64,000 nt of DNA from Clavelina lepadiformis (lineage: Eukaryota > Chordata > Ascidiacea > Aplousobranchia > Clavelinidae), in contig NC_135242.1 of assembly GCF_947623445.1 (NCBI RefSeq), positions 21,328,001-21,392,000 of the forward strand. The letters run 5' to 3'. The translations under genes and the position numbers were made by a program. Below, one piece after another: positions 10,801 to 24,092 of the stretch (position 1 is its first letter; each line of letters starts with the position of its first letter). The notes below the pieces were generated by a model. The model saw only the letters and a list, made by a program, of their open reading frames with translations, made no database searches and was not told the origin of the DNA.

Positions 10801-13379
10801 AGTTAACTGTTAACCTAGTTTAACTAGTCAATAATTAGCCATTAAATAGCCCGTTGTAGTTTTGTTATAGAAATTCTTGATTGCCAATGAAGATTATTTA
10901 TTGACAGTGACATCATTAAATTGTAGATTTACACTAAACAGTACGTAGTAACAATTGTAGTTCTCTTACTAAACAAACACTAGATTTTCTCACCAGTTTT
11001 GTCGCTATGTACTATGTAGCATTGATTGAAATAAGCTTGCATTGATGCTACTAATGTAGCTTGCAAAGGTAGACGTTCCAGATTTTTTTAAGAAGTAGGT
11101 AGCTCCAGCAAAATCAACGCATTATTGCTGGTTGCTTCAGTTAGCTTCTACTACTAATGCAAGTGCAGTGTAAGAACTTTCTGCTCTAGAACGTCATCAG
11201 ATTTAACCAAGTTATGCTCTAATGAATAGCCTGGAATTAGTCAGTAGATGAAATGTCTGTAAACATAGTTTAAAGACTTCAAATATTTTGTCAGAAAGAG
11301 ATCCATCAAAGAACAACTTTATAAGGCGCAAGAACTCGAAAAGTGGTAAAAAGGGATTTCCATTTTTTAATTTTATCTTCTTTCGAGATCGTTTACTACT
11401 GTAGGTTTAAATAGTGCCGGGAAAACAATTTTATTTAATTTTTCAGCCCCACAAAATGGCAATGAACCCATGCAGAATGGTGTAGAGGATGAGGATGCCA
11501 AGAATATTATCCTCATCACCGGACACAAAGATCGATGCCAGGAGGCCAAAGAGGCTTTGGAGGTGATTTCATTTGCCGGCATCAACACATGAATTTTTTA
11601 AGAATTTTTTAACGAGTATTTTTGTTTTTTTGCCTCTTCCAGGCATTAGTGCCGCAGGTAGAAGAAGTTTCGGTACCGTACAAGTTTCATCGCTACATCA
11701 TCGGGCAGAAAGGGTCAGGAGTTCGCAAACTCATGGAGGAGTTTGACGTCAACATCGGAATTCCGCCCGCTGATAAAAACAGCGACATAATCACTGTAAG
11801 TTTAAGCTTTGCACTAGTTTTCATTTTGCTGAAGAGTTTAGTAGAATTACTATGTCTTGTCATTCAGATCACTGGAACAGCTGATAAGCTCACTCGGGCC
11901 AAGGAAGGTTTGATGGAGCGCGTGGGTGAAATTGAAAAGGACGAGGAAGATAGAGTGAGTGGAGCATCTTTATCGGCCTGCAATATATTTTGACACCTGA
12001 TTTCAAGAATCAATAGTTTTATGACGCATGTATTTTTATTGAATAAATCAGTTTAGTATTTTTAGTGATTAACTTACTTGTTAAATAAACTTCAGGTTTT
12101 GAGGAACTTTGCACTGACAATCGAAGTTCCCAATCTTTATCATCCGCAAATTATCGGTCGTCGTGGTGCCACTATCACGAAGATCAGAATAAAGAATGAA
12201 GTCAACATCCAGTTTCCTGATCGAGAAGATCCGAACAGGGTAGGATGTCTATGAAAGTAGCTCTGTTAATAAAACAATCAGCTAATTCCTAACCCTGAAA
12301 TACAATGCACAGTAACAACGCAATAAGCTTGACTTGTTTCATGATGTTTAAAAGTGCTCGCTCGTGCCGTTTTCAGCAACGAACAACAACAATGTTCTTT
12401 ACTTCCAGGACCAAATTAAAATCGTCGGTTACGAGAGGAACACGGAAGCAGCCAAGCAAGAGATCATGGCCATCGTCAACGAGCTCGCATCGCACATCAG
12501 CCAAGACATGCACATCGATAGAAGAGTTCATCCGAGACTTATCGGGACGAAGGGAAAAGCAATTCGCAAAATTATGGAAGATTATGGCGTAAGTATTACC
12601 CTTTGTTTCATCACCCAGGTATCGTAAAGCCTCACCATGCAAAGAATAAATAGCGAGCGTTTTCGTTCTACAAGGGAAAGTGCTTTTGGTCATCTGCTGC
12701 CTGCACTTACCATTAGTTAACAGCAAGTTAACATTGTTTTTGAATTACTCACAGGTTGATATACGATTTCCTAAAGACAAGGATATTGTCACTGTCACTG
12801 GACCTCAAGATAGGGTGGAGGAATGTGTTGAACATGTTCTCAATCTTGAGGAGGAATATGTAAGTTGACTTAGGCTCAAAATTCCGTTTAATGTCAAAAA
12901 ATGTCACGAATAAATAATTCGGTACAAGCTGTTGCGTATTTTGAATTTATTGCCGTTATGTTTCGCTTTATTTTTAAATTTAACAAAATATACTGAACCA
13001 TGCACACTGTATGTGTGTTGTTATGCTTGATTTCTTTACGTTACACTTCGTGTCTTAAGATGCAAGACATCGTAGAACAAGAAGAAAATAGAAAGTATAA
13101 TCATTCGTCACGCCCAGATGATCGGTCACGCTCGCATGGTCAGCAGTCTCACCCATTTGTGGTTCGGGATGCACCATGGCATCAGTCTGTAAGTATCCCG
13201 TTTCAAATCATCTTCTGCAAAATTTTGTATGTCTTAGGAACCCCATTGCGTGCAAAGTGCTTAACTTCTTCCATTGACAGGTCGACACAAACAGCATGGA
13301 TGACTTTCCTAGCCTAAGCGCTCCATCTAGCGGCGCGAGCAGATCTACCACTGCGCCCGCATGGAATCGCCGCATGTAG
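4874..13379 (+). CDS. HDLBP: Vigilin (HDLBP), multi-KH-domain RNA-binding protein
   Basis: 29 coding exons: 4874-4901, 5206-5369, 5493-5711, 5915-6121, 6313-6405, 6532-6654, 6771-6854, 6923-7045, 7199-7306, 7443-7547, 7702-7806, 7921-8034, 8174-8278, 8387-8500, 8604-8714, 8917-9024, 9241-9459, 9773-9859, 9976-10110, 10270-10488, 10659-10797, 11447-11562, 11643-11795, 11868-11954, 12096-12239, 12409-12588, 12755-12859, 13060-13188, 13281-13379. These give 3723 nt, or 1240 residues (human about 1268). KH cores with GxxG loops are visible throughout (LGKSG, IGPRG, IGKKG, IGKGG, IGQKG, IGAKG, IGRGG, IGMKG, IGRRG, IGTKG). Two or three KH units lack the loop, including one reading ARRA. The N-terminus has APTYSEAFPPL (human PPTYKDAFPPL) and the C-terminus has FVVRDAPW, both vigilin hallmarks. 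Vigilin binds mRNA and tRNA at ER ribosomes. The ATG exon is placed by phase: 4901 ends in A and 5206 begins TG. Confidence 0.95.
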
Positions 13380-15581
13380 ACTTCCTAGATCGAAAATGCG
13401 TGCCTTAATCTCTACAAGAAAATCCCCTCTGGAAACAAATGGACCAAATCTTTATTTTTTTTGCAAATCACGTCGGCACTGGAGTGCGAATTCCCTCATT
13501 TTTTTGAGCTGCCACCATGTTTTAATCGGCTTGTTAATTGCAAGCGACGAGATGTCTTTTTATTTTGCCAATCTTGAACCAAGTGTTCTGTCACTAGCAC
13601 GTGAATAGAACGTTGCTAAGAGGATGTTTTAAGAGCGCCTTAAAGTCCCTGTATAGACGTTTAAAATGTGTTTAAAATACTGTGTTGCTCTTGTAGTTTT
13701 TAAGGTGCTATTGAAACAAGCTAGTACATAGTATATGACTATATGTCTTTTTCAAATACTCGTTACAAAGTGTAATGGCAAAAAGTTGCTTTTAAAATGC
13801 AATTTCCCCTTGTTTTTCGAACAATATGAAATCACTTCTCCCGCTTTTTACAAAGCAAAGAATTATTCATGGTGTAAGAGAGTATCAATGTTTACGTCCG
13901 TAGCTGAAGATATATTGTTGTTATTGCAAGAAGCGCCATGAAAAATAATCACCTTAAATCTTGCTTTCGACTTTACAAGCATGATGAATTGCTGAAAGCA
14001 TTATACCAATCCCTTTCTGCGTGCCATACAAACCGTGCTTTCGGCCCGATATTTTCTCCACAATTCTGTGCAATAGTAGATGTACTAGTAAGCGTAGCCG
14101 GTGAGTAGGCTACCGACGCATATACCTTGCTTTTTCTATGTGTACATATTCCGGGCTACTTTCTTGATAAGATAGCGGTTAATTTATTCGCAGTGGAAAC
14201 GAAATGAATTTGTCCACTATTTTTCTCAACGAATACATTCGTGTACAAATTTAAATCGCTTCATAAACATTATTTCTGCAGACTGCTTTGCATTTTTGAC
14301 CCGGTTGGTCTGTGTCAAATCAATTTTTGAAGGTCTCTCATAACTTGGCATTTTTTTCTTCCGTCACACTTCCGTGAGTTAGTCTTTTTTCTCAGCTCAC
14401 CGCTCTCTCCTAGTGTTTGGTGGTGCGTGCTTTGGTGGCGGTCGCCTTCAAACGTCATTATCTTTAAAACTAATTGTCGCGCAGTAATATGTCGTTTGTT
14501 TTTTCCCGTATGACGTATCTAACGACCTTCTTCTGGCTTTACACCGACTGTGCGTCAAATACGAATGTACAACGACATGCATTGCACCTGTGTGTGGTTT
14601 TAAATCTGCCATCGACAGTACTACTTGTACATGACCATATAGGTTCATACTGCATGGCTTATGTAAGATCGCAACAGTTTCAGATGAGGCGGTTTGGACT
14701 GCGCTTGTTGGTTTACGTTACCAAGAGCTTTCGTGTACAGTAATTGTGAATGCGAAATCAAAATTTCCAGCAGGTCTCATAGGAATGGAAAAGTTTACGA
14801 AGCGGAGAAATATGTTTACAGCAAATATATTGACGTCAGTTTGACTGTACATACAAGATAGATTGTTTCCTTTTGGGTTCGTGAAAGGAAATTTAACATT
14901 TGGCGATTTCCCTACAGCAATAGCGACACAAGCTCGAAGGTCGCGGTAACTTCACTAACTCACTCCTCGATTATCATGAAATACGACTTTGATCACGCGA
15001 AAGGGGATTCTATTAAAAAAGTAAAAGGAATGGAAAAGCTAATCAATAAAGGCAAGATTGGCGTGATACAAAGTTAATATACAATATGCACATTCTTAGC
15101 AAGGCGCCAGTCACGTGTTCATTCCTATGTTACGTAACAACAATAAGAGAAACATGATGTTGCAGAGCAAAAATAAATATGAAGTAATCGCCTAAAATAC
15201 GCAGTAAAGTGAAGTTACGCAATACAGGAGTATACAAAGAACATGCAAGAATGTAATGCTGGGCTAAATAAAGTATTTAAGTCTCTATACTTGCCATTAA
15301 AAAGCAAAAACAGTGAAGGTTACGAAATGTGAATCTCACACAGTTAACGGTTCTTTCTGCAATGTTTGGTCAAAGATTTCGGAATGAAAACTAAAAAGTG
15401 TTTGCTGAGAAATCAACAAAAAAAGCATTTCGTCAAATTTAATTTGCCCACGTTCAGTTCAAGTCCGGTACGATCAGGTTTGAGGCACATGCCGCTTTGA
15501 GAAAAATAAAGGCACGTAAGACATGCTAATGTTTGAAAGTAAAAGCTCCTCAAAATCATTCTTAATTCCCAACTTCATTTG
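13380..15581. other. Vigilin 3' UTR and space to the convergent ARF-like gene
   Basis: No coding sequence is recognised. The interval must hold the vigilin 3' UTR (+) and the 3' UTR of the GTPase on the minus strand. AATAAA motifs on the + strand occur near 15043, 15173 and 15266, but I cannot tell which, if any, ends vigilin transcripts. Confidence 0.5.
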
Positions 15582-16297
15582 TTATTTCTTTTTTTGCGCA
15601 GCCACCCACTGCAAAACGCTGTCAAGTCCAGTACCCTCCAGGGCGCTTACTTCTTTTAGGGCCCACTTTCGATTTTCGGGGAACGTGCTAAGTTGCAATC
15701 TGTTCTTGATGTCATCAACCGACATGCATTTGTCCGCCAAGTCACGTTTGTTTGCCAGCACGCATAGGAAAGCGTTCTGTAGGTTGATGTCGCGTAGTGC
15801 CCGGTGCAAGGCTTCTTTTGCTTCGTCTATTCTTTGGTCATCTGTCGAGTCGACCACATAAAGCACGCCGTCAACCTAAAACATATGACATAAATGACTG
15901 GTTGCGGATGCGCGTGGAACAATTACACGTCTTCCTCGGTCGACCCGTCTTCGACATGCAGGAGAAATTGTGTACTTGCCCTACGTCACGTATATGAAAT
16001 CGTTTTCCTATGTAGTAAACACGAGCTAAATAAATTGGATAATGGCGTAAAGCAGGTTGCCAGCCTCACCTCTTCATAGTAGTGCTTCCACAAATCCCTA
16101 ATCTTGTCTTGGCCGCCAGTGTCCCAAATGTTTACGTCGATGTTCTTGTATCGGACCGTTTCAAAATTAAAACCGACTGTTGGTGTCGTGGAGCCGGCTT
16201 CGTTAAACCGCATCTTGTTCAGAACAGACGTTTTTCCTGCTAAATCCAAACCGATAATCACGAGCCTAATCTCCCGTTTACCACCACAATTTCCCAT
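15582..16297 (-). CDS. ARF/ARL-family small GTPase, two exons
   Basis: Exon 1 is 16297-16070 and exon 2 is 15875-15582, read on the minus strand, with a phase-0 intron (GTGAGG...TTTTAG). The product is 173 residues, normal for ARF/ARL. It begins MGNCGG, so Gly2 could be myristoylated. The P-loop is GLDLAGKTS (about residues 17-25), switch 1 is TTPTVGFNFETV, switch 2 is WDTGGQDKIRDLW, and the guanine-specificity motif is NKRDL. The C-terminus is lysine-rich (AAQKKK). The family cycles between GDP and GTP to recruit effectors to membranes. Switch 2 reads DTGGQ rather than the usual DVGGQ and the P-loop ends in Ser rather than Thr, so it is a divergent ARL-like member whose exact subfamily I cannot name. 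It is convergent with vigilin. Confidence 0.88.
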
Positions 16298-16584
16298 GAT
16301 TGATTTATTAAATAACTACGGATGTATAACCTATAAATATACACTCTTTTCCGATACAGTTGTATCTGAAATAGAGAAAAGACATTTCGGGTTTTAAGCA
16401 ATTGTGCTTGATTTTACAGTGACGTACGACTCCAAATGTTTCTTATACCTACGACAGACGTTCATTAACTGTAGAGCCTATGCAGTATACATTCCTAATC
16501 AAAATAACAGAACGCTGATAAAAGCTATACGCGGGCCGTAACTGTAAGGGCCACGCATTCGACAATCTGCAGTATTCTTTTAGT

Positions 16585-16682
16585 CCATTCAAGTATATTC
16601 GTTTTACATGTTTTCGAACCGCTAGAAGTGCAGTATAACTTATAAAACCAGAGGCTAAACTCGATTTGGTATACTTGAATGG
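16585..16682. repeat. Perfect 13-bp inverted repeat
   Basis: CCATTCAAGTATA at 16585-16597 is the exact reverse complement of TATACTTGAATGG at 16670-16682, with 72 bases between. It could be the ends of a very small MITE or a chance hairpin. No target-site duplication is evident. Confidence 0.4.
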
Positions 16683-19600
16683 TATATAGAGAACAATGTC
16701 TATCGCATAACTAGCCAACTTTGCACATGTAATAAAACTTAACTTGAGAGTCGTCAGAGTCGTCTTGAGTTGCGTCATCCGCAACACTGACGTAATCCGC
16801 ATGTTAACCACACCTCAACTATCACGTGATAAGTTGTTATGCGACAGATATGATTCCCTTGTATTACTATCAGACAAACTAAATTCCTTGTTTCTTGAAT
16901 TGCCAAGTCATCATAACTGGTCCATTCTTTGTTTATCAACTATCTCTGAATATCCAAATCAAAGAGATTTTAAATCTGTACACACTCTGACACGCTTTGC
17001 CAATTCATCAAATATCGTTGCACACGAAACGTGCGTAATAGCATCATAATAGACATATCAGCTGAGCAGACGCGACAAAATTATGTTCTTGAGTCATGAC
17101 AGATCGCCTTGTTAACTTGGAATCACGTTTAGTTTGCGCACATGAAGTCATTTTCTGTCATGGTACTTTTCCTGCTGCGTTCTTTTTCGGCAAACACACT
17201 TGTATGCGCACGACTGACAATTATTCATGTTTATGACGTGCTAATCTTGCTGGAAGCTCACATGGCCAAATGCCAGAAGTGTGATTCGCACGTGTTTATG
17301 GTTCACAAGTACTGTCATGAGTAAAGCTTTCTGCCTGTTTGTTCGTACACTAACTCAGTTAACTGCCAAAATAACGCACGACAGGGTACCAAAACAGTGA
17401 GTTAGATTCTAAGTCACTGTCTTAGATCACCAAGTAGGCTGCTATAACTTTCCCGCTCTATTCTATAAGCTTGCCGTGTGTATTACATCAAATGGCATTC
17501 AATTGGTAAACTATGCAACAGCAACAACTCATGGGAACTTCCTTTACTTCAAAAGGTCGCGCTGTGACTATTGGTTACCTGCAAAGTCACAAAATGATCG
17601 AAGTTAAGGAAAACCAATTAGAAAGTTATACAACGTATATAGCCAACAATGCACATAATGCAACGTTCTAAAGGCTCATCATCTGCAAGTAACTGCTAAC
17701 CGCCATAAATTTGATTACCTGTTGCTTGTTTACTTTTTCAACTAATGGTCAAGTGAGACACTAACAACTTATGGTTGGGTAACCAACTTCTTTCGCGGAT
17801 GTAAGTGTACTAGTAACAGGTAACCGATTTCTTTCGCCAATAAGAAAATAAAAAATGAAAAAGTTACACGCAGCCAACTTTACGCCGCACATTAACTTGA
17901 AGCCAACTTATCATACTTACGTTAAAAGAAACCTAACCCCGCACAGTTAAAAATTTCCCTTTTTTGTGAAAACTTTTTTTCTTTAGAACTTCATTCTGCG
18001 GCTGATGAGGCCATCCAGACCGGGCTACATTTATACCGGTCTTTGGTACCACTTTCCAGATATCCTAACAACTATAGCAATTGCGTTTACGCAATAACAT
18101 TGACCAAATAACGAAAATTTGTCTTAGAATGATAAACGACTGGAAAAAAGCCTTTCTTTAAATTTTTTGATCAGGCAACTGAAATTATCAGTGGCACAGA
18201 ATGACAGTTGCCAACTGCTAAATTTCTTGCCTGTTCGTTTGTTTCCGCCGTGCCAACGGACTATACTAAAAACTTATATGCTGGGCAAGCACTTTTTATT
18301 TCCTTATATGATGCTGGCAGATTATTGCAACATTTCACGATTGATGTGAACGCCAATATAATCTTTACTTCCTGAATTTCACAGCATTGACTATATGCTA
18401 TGCGAGCCTGTGACGTTTTTTCTGCGTGACATAGCGGAGCCACGCGGAAAGAAGTGGGAGTAGTGCCATTGCGTCAATAAACGTGCGTTAGCTCATGTTA
18501 TAATAAAAACTTTAGTAACGAAACGAAAATCTGTTTTCAACGGATTAATTTCGTTTTAAAGAAAGTATAAAGTTTCAGCAACAATTTGTGTCTTTATAAG
18601 GTATAATTTAGCATCACCATCTACCTTTATGGCCTCACCATCTACTATCTACTTCTATGACTATAAGGCCAAATCGTCGCTTTTTCTATTGTAGAAATTT
18701 GTGTCGTATTGTTCGGAAATAGCCAAGTGCTGACTATGGCGCAATCTGCAGTCGTCCAACCTCGCTTGCAATCAGCCTTTATGCTTTCCCTATGCTGTCT
18801 GCTGATTTATAATCCATGCTTTTCAAACACAGTTCACCTTTGTGGTTTAGGCCTACAAGGTCTGTAGCAAACCTTCTAAAGGGCCACTGCTCACTAATTT
18901 ACATGCCGTTTAAGGTGACCAAAGTTCGTCATGTGGTATAACGCGGTTTGCGTCGTGCCTGTTGCTGTAATAAACTTAAACAGGGCATCCACTTTAATAC
19001 CAACACCGGAATTGCCACGTACTGGTAATAAAAAGTCTAATTACTGTAGGTCTACACAGTTTTCGTATTTTCTTTTATTTTAGTTTTCCTACAATGTTTG
19101 CAATGAACACAACAAGTGCAGATATACTGACACGCTATTTATAAAAAACAAAGAGCTTACACGATTGGGACTATCCTGCTGTTCGTCGCCACAGCCAAAA
19201 ACAAAAAGATTTAGAGTATGCATAACGCTACAACTTAATAAGAACAAAGCTGGACAAGGCAATAAATGAGTGAAAGATGCGCCCAGCACATAACTTTTGT
19301 TTATTACTATTCTCAAGTATAAACCCAATTCTCGAAATTTTCCACAAATTTCTATTTCTGCGATGCAATTTTTTATGTAAATGTTTTACATTATTCCAGT
19401 TTGGATATATGTAAGCTACGCGGTTTCCTTAACTAGTGTATTTCTGCGAACAGCATCTTTAATCGCCATTGTTTTCAAAACGACCCATCATTTCCGCAAA
19501 AGCTTGGGCTGAATCAGTGATGGAATTCGCATTTTTAACAACATGAGTTGTAGAGCTACTCATACCACTGCTGTCAAGTGTTTTATTTCAACTGGTAGTT

Positions 19601-20930
19601 CTACCCAATTCTAACTGGGTCTACATATAGCGGTCGCATACAAAATTTACACAAATTCCGGCAACATATTATCAATTTCTCAAACTTCAAAAAATCCTTT
19701 TGCATACCATCAAAATTTCAGGAAAGATATATTATGAATAGATTTGGCATATCCCTGAATACCATTACTGGGCTGAGTTTAGGCTACCACACACCCAACA
19801 GTGATATACAAGCGCCGGCATTGGAATGGTTTAGGCTTATTAAACCTGTTGAGTTTGGAATTTTCATTTACCTACTTAAAGGCTACTTCTGCTGGTGGTT
19901 CCCATAAAGATAATATCAAAAGAATGAAATATTCAACGTTTATTCGCTTGCGGTATTGCTCGTTTCAACCGTGCAATATGTGGAGAATTTTACCATTATT
20001 CTGATATTAAAGTAAAATCTAAACGGCACGCTTTTACTATTGTGAACCCCCCGTGACCTGGTAATAGCACGGAGCCGTCCATTATGGTAGCCTAATAGAA
20101 GTTATTGTTTGTGACGACATAAAGACATCAAAATATTTTCTAAACTTTGTCAATTTTTATGCAGAAACGTTGAAAGCAAATGAATACTTGATTTCTGCCT
20201 GAACACAAAAAAACAATTTTGTGTTTATTTTTACGACTAGGGTAGTTCGGTATTAAGCAGGGTGGCAAGTGCTACGCCTTGAAACTTTCCAGCTATTGCC
20301 AGTTTTGGTACCAGCTCTGCCACACTCGAGCTAAATGCAACCGTTGCTGTATACTGTACATCAGTAGCTATCACGCTGTCTCTTAGATCATGTAACTACT
20401 GTATTTACGCAGTTGATAAACAGTTTTATAACATGGCCCCATAAACAGAGTCAAACGTCAAAGCCCAAATGGTAATTAACATAACGTACCTGCCTACAGT
20501 AATAACTACTAACACCTGTTTTCAATGATTCGGTCTTTGTCGCCCAAGTAATGCTATTTTCCTTCCACTGGTTCCAAACTGAGGGTCCCTGGTGAATAAA
20601 AACGAGTTTAAGCTGCTTGTTTCCGGTATGGCGCATATGTTCACAACTGAATCAGACACGCATGGCCGCCTCTTTGATCAGGAAGCATTCATAATTATGA
20701 CATCAAAAGAGGTAAACGTCACAATTAAAGTTATGTTATTTTCGCCGAGTCTTCCTTCTGGCTTCCTGTAAGCTAGTGATTAGTCATTTTAAGATTGATT
20801 CTTAAAATACTTAGAAACCAAAAGCTAGTGGCCCTACGTCCTTTGCGAAGCCACTTTCAAAAGGCTTTTGGGCAGATCTCAACGTCTTGCATTTGTGCAC
20901 TTACTTGCTACGACTAACATTAAAGTAGGT

Positions 20931-21154
20931 CACCGAAATAATCGTACGTTTGAAGTATTTTTTCAACATTTTATGTTAACCTGACTTAAAAGTTGAACGT
21001 ATAGTAATCTAAATCTATTTTATATTCTAACTCTAATTTTTCAATTTAACTCTAAAGTCTAGATCACGAATGTCAACTTTTTGCATACCTTTCCTTTTAA
21101 GTTAATCACCTATCTTTAACAACAGACTACTTGACTTACGTAAGGTAAGATAGT
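20931..21154. mobile_element. MITE-A copy 2 (diverged)
   Basis: Aligns with 2879-3196 and 28969-29194 through GTCACCGAAATAATCGTACG (start region), TGTTAACCTGACTT, AGTAATCTAAATCTA, AACTCTAATTTTTCAA, TAATCACCTATCTTTAAC and a GGTAAGATAGT end. It is the most diverged of the three copies and has no coding capacity. Confidence 0.58.
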
Positions 21155-24092
21155 CACTTTCTTTTTTCACAGACCTTCTTAGCATGATCACGGCATATGA
21201 TTATATGGAATGGTTAAAACATGATTTTCCACCAAAACAGTGAAGCTAGCAAACAAAACCAGCCATTCTATGCTAGATAGCTTTCATCTGATTGGCTGCT
21301 GCAATAGAGATTTTCGATGTTTTGAAAGTAAAAAATCTGCAGACCGCATGGAATCCAAAGCTAATGATGTCAGCATAGCCTTAATCTTTGTCTCTGAACA
21401 TTTTAAGCGTTTGGGGAAGAAATAATGTTTATGCGACTGATGGCAAAGTCTCAGATCGTTGACGCTTTTCAGACTGGTGAGGTGGGCCACCGATGTAATA
21501 CCTAGTCTTGGACGCCAGCTAGCGGTAAACACATGGATGCCACGTGATAAAGAAGGATCGCAAATTTAATTGCCATCAAAACAGAGGTACCGGATTAAAA
21601 TAGTTTACCGTCTACCACGAGTATCGAGAAAATGTTAGTTACAGTTTAACGATACCTTACACAAGCCGAAGAAGTTTTTTACAAACCTTTGCGCCAAACG
21701 AATTTTGAATTCACGTGACGTCGGTTACCAAGGCAACAAATAATCACAGAAAAACAACAACACGGGAACATTGCATCACAAATAAGACATCATAATATAA
21801 TAGAGTGGCGTCAGCGTTATTTTCTGTTTTAATGCACTGAACGTTTACGATTTCCTACCATAACCAAGTTATGAATGCCGTAATTTTTACGACCAACATA
21901 TTGACGCAAATATGGCATATACCAAGTTATATTGGGATGTATTTATTGGGGAAAGTACTACCTGCTTATGGTAAACACGGAATGTAGCCTACCTGAAAAC
22001 GTCAGCACAATTTACGAGGTGCTTTTGTTTAGAAGCTGACCTTTGAAACATGTAACCTTTTCTAGGTAATGGAATGGTTGATTTATTAGTTGAAGTAAAA
22101 AACTGGTACGAATAACAAAAGGTGGAAAATCCCTAACTACAAAAAATGGGAAAAATCCAAACTGCGTTCCTAGAAAGAGAAATGGGCAGTTCCGGATCAT
22201 ATGAAACTTAAAGAGGAATAAAAATTGATGAAATAAATCAATACGTAAAAATGGGAAAACTCCATGGAATCATTTTATTAACAACAGTGTATCCACTCAT
22301 TCATCCACACAGCTGCTGTCCACATATTTACCTTGCTCCGGCGCCTTATAATCTTTGTGCTGTACACTAACAAACACATGTTTGGTCCTACATATGTACA
22401 CTGTACAGTATAGGTGAAAGACTTGGTTACCCCGGGCAGAAAATTCAAAAATCAGAAAGCCCAAGGTGCCGGTTATCTTTGATAAACACGACGACGATTA
22501 TATCATTACGTAGGCACTTCAAAACGATGACGCAAGCTTTTGGAGTACACAAACCATACCCTCTAATCTAAAGCAAAATAGCGTCAAGACAAATTTTGAC
22601 AATTAATAACGCTTGACCGATAAATTTATGAGCGTAGCTGTTGATATGTCACATAAACAAACGCTTGGAACCATTGAGAAAACTTTTGTGTTACAGGCCT
22701 GCTTGATAAAAAATTTTCCTCAAACGCGCATGCCGGTGGCGACCTCTTATACTGGGTGAAAAGTTGTCAATACTCCACATTTGGTGTTGCTAAATAGACT
22801 ATAAGAGATACTAAAGAAAACATTTGTTACGTTGCTACGCAGTGAAACATTACTGTTAAGTCTATAACATATGTTATTTTCCGTGACTTACCGTCCTAGA
22901 CATAATGTACATGAATTCCAGGCTGGACTTTTTGGGAACAGTTGCGGTATATGAACGAATATCTTGATTGTCTTTCTGAGTCTGAGCCTTGGTTTTCTAT
23001 TTAATTTTGCTCTTTTAAACGGAAGACAGAAATGGGCTACGGATTCTGCCGTTCAAGCGCTTTTGATAACTCACTTTTAACGTTTAGTCCAGGGGTCTAC
23101 AACTATTTTGGGCGAAGACAGGTAAGTTATAGTGATGTGGGGCAGAGGTTCACACCCAATAAGTTGACAGTACATCGTAACGTCATAATGCATTGTTGTT
23201 TTATTTGTTATGTTTTATTCCTTGGAAGCTGAAGCGCATCCTCCTAAAATCCTAAATTCAGTTATGCCAAGCAGGGTATTTCAGTTTATGCTGCTAAATA
23301 CTTCCAAAAGCATCAATTAGTCGGGTATCTCGGAAATTATTGAATTTTATCAGTCAATCACAGTTGTATTAAACATAGCTCTTTTGGTAAAATTTGATTC
23401 TACGATTGAATTATGCTTCGCCACGGAATATTTCTTATCAGACATGACGCAATATCCGCCCGAAAGTAAATCTGGGACCGCGTTAAGTAAATAAGTACTT
23501 TACAAAGCGTCGCACATGGCGTTTTAAAGTAGTTGTGGGGAAAATTAGATTCAGCAAACATGACACGAAGGACTAAGGTACTTAACCAGCTGTTTGAACA
23601 CAGACTGCATGTTACCTTGCTTAGACAACCACTCAGGTAATACGGTTAGGGTATCGGTTTATGTATCCTCAAGGTCAACAACTGATGGTTGCTTATTTTT
23701 CTTCGTACAGTATTAATTATCTAGACATGTCAGTAGCTCTCTCAAGATAAACTAAAGCAATAGAGAAATGCTGCTACAGATCAAGACAAGAATTCAACTC
23801 AAAACAAAAACTATCATTGAAGTTAACATCATATCCCTTTAAGTAGCGTATTTTGATCATTTTCATTGCTGTTTTAATTTTATTTTATTTCTCTGTTTTA
23901 GAAAACATATCCGAGGGACGTCATAAAGGTTCCTTCCTGCATTCATATTAGCTGGCGATTTTTTTAATTTTCGCGACTATCAATACATTCAATAGTTTAA
24001 TTTGACCTGCTGCTCTAATTTGCACTTTTCTGTTTTGCAGTACACTGTGGTTGAAGTTATCATCATAGAATAAGTATAGCTTAATGGACAAA

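Larger units (their letters stand above)
16298..23304. other. Seven-kilobase interval without a supportable gene
   Basis: No frame here gives a protein I recognise, and open frames are at most about 120 codons with no matching splice partners. It holds the upstream region of the ARF-like gene, an inverted repeat at 16585-16682, and a MITE-A copy at 20931-21154. Unrecognised exons or non-coding RNA genes cannot be excluded. Confidence 0.5.

Noticed and set aside
16449-16811. 120-codon minus-strand frame
   Set aside because: No recognisable domain, atypical composition, and it overlaps the inverted repeat at 16585-16682. It is most likely a chance frame.
23032-23232. Small frame MGYGFCRSSAF... 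just before the duplication
   Set aside because: 66 codons with no homology I recognise and no splice partners; not supported as a gene.
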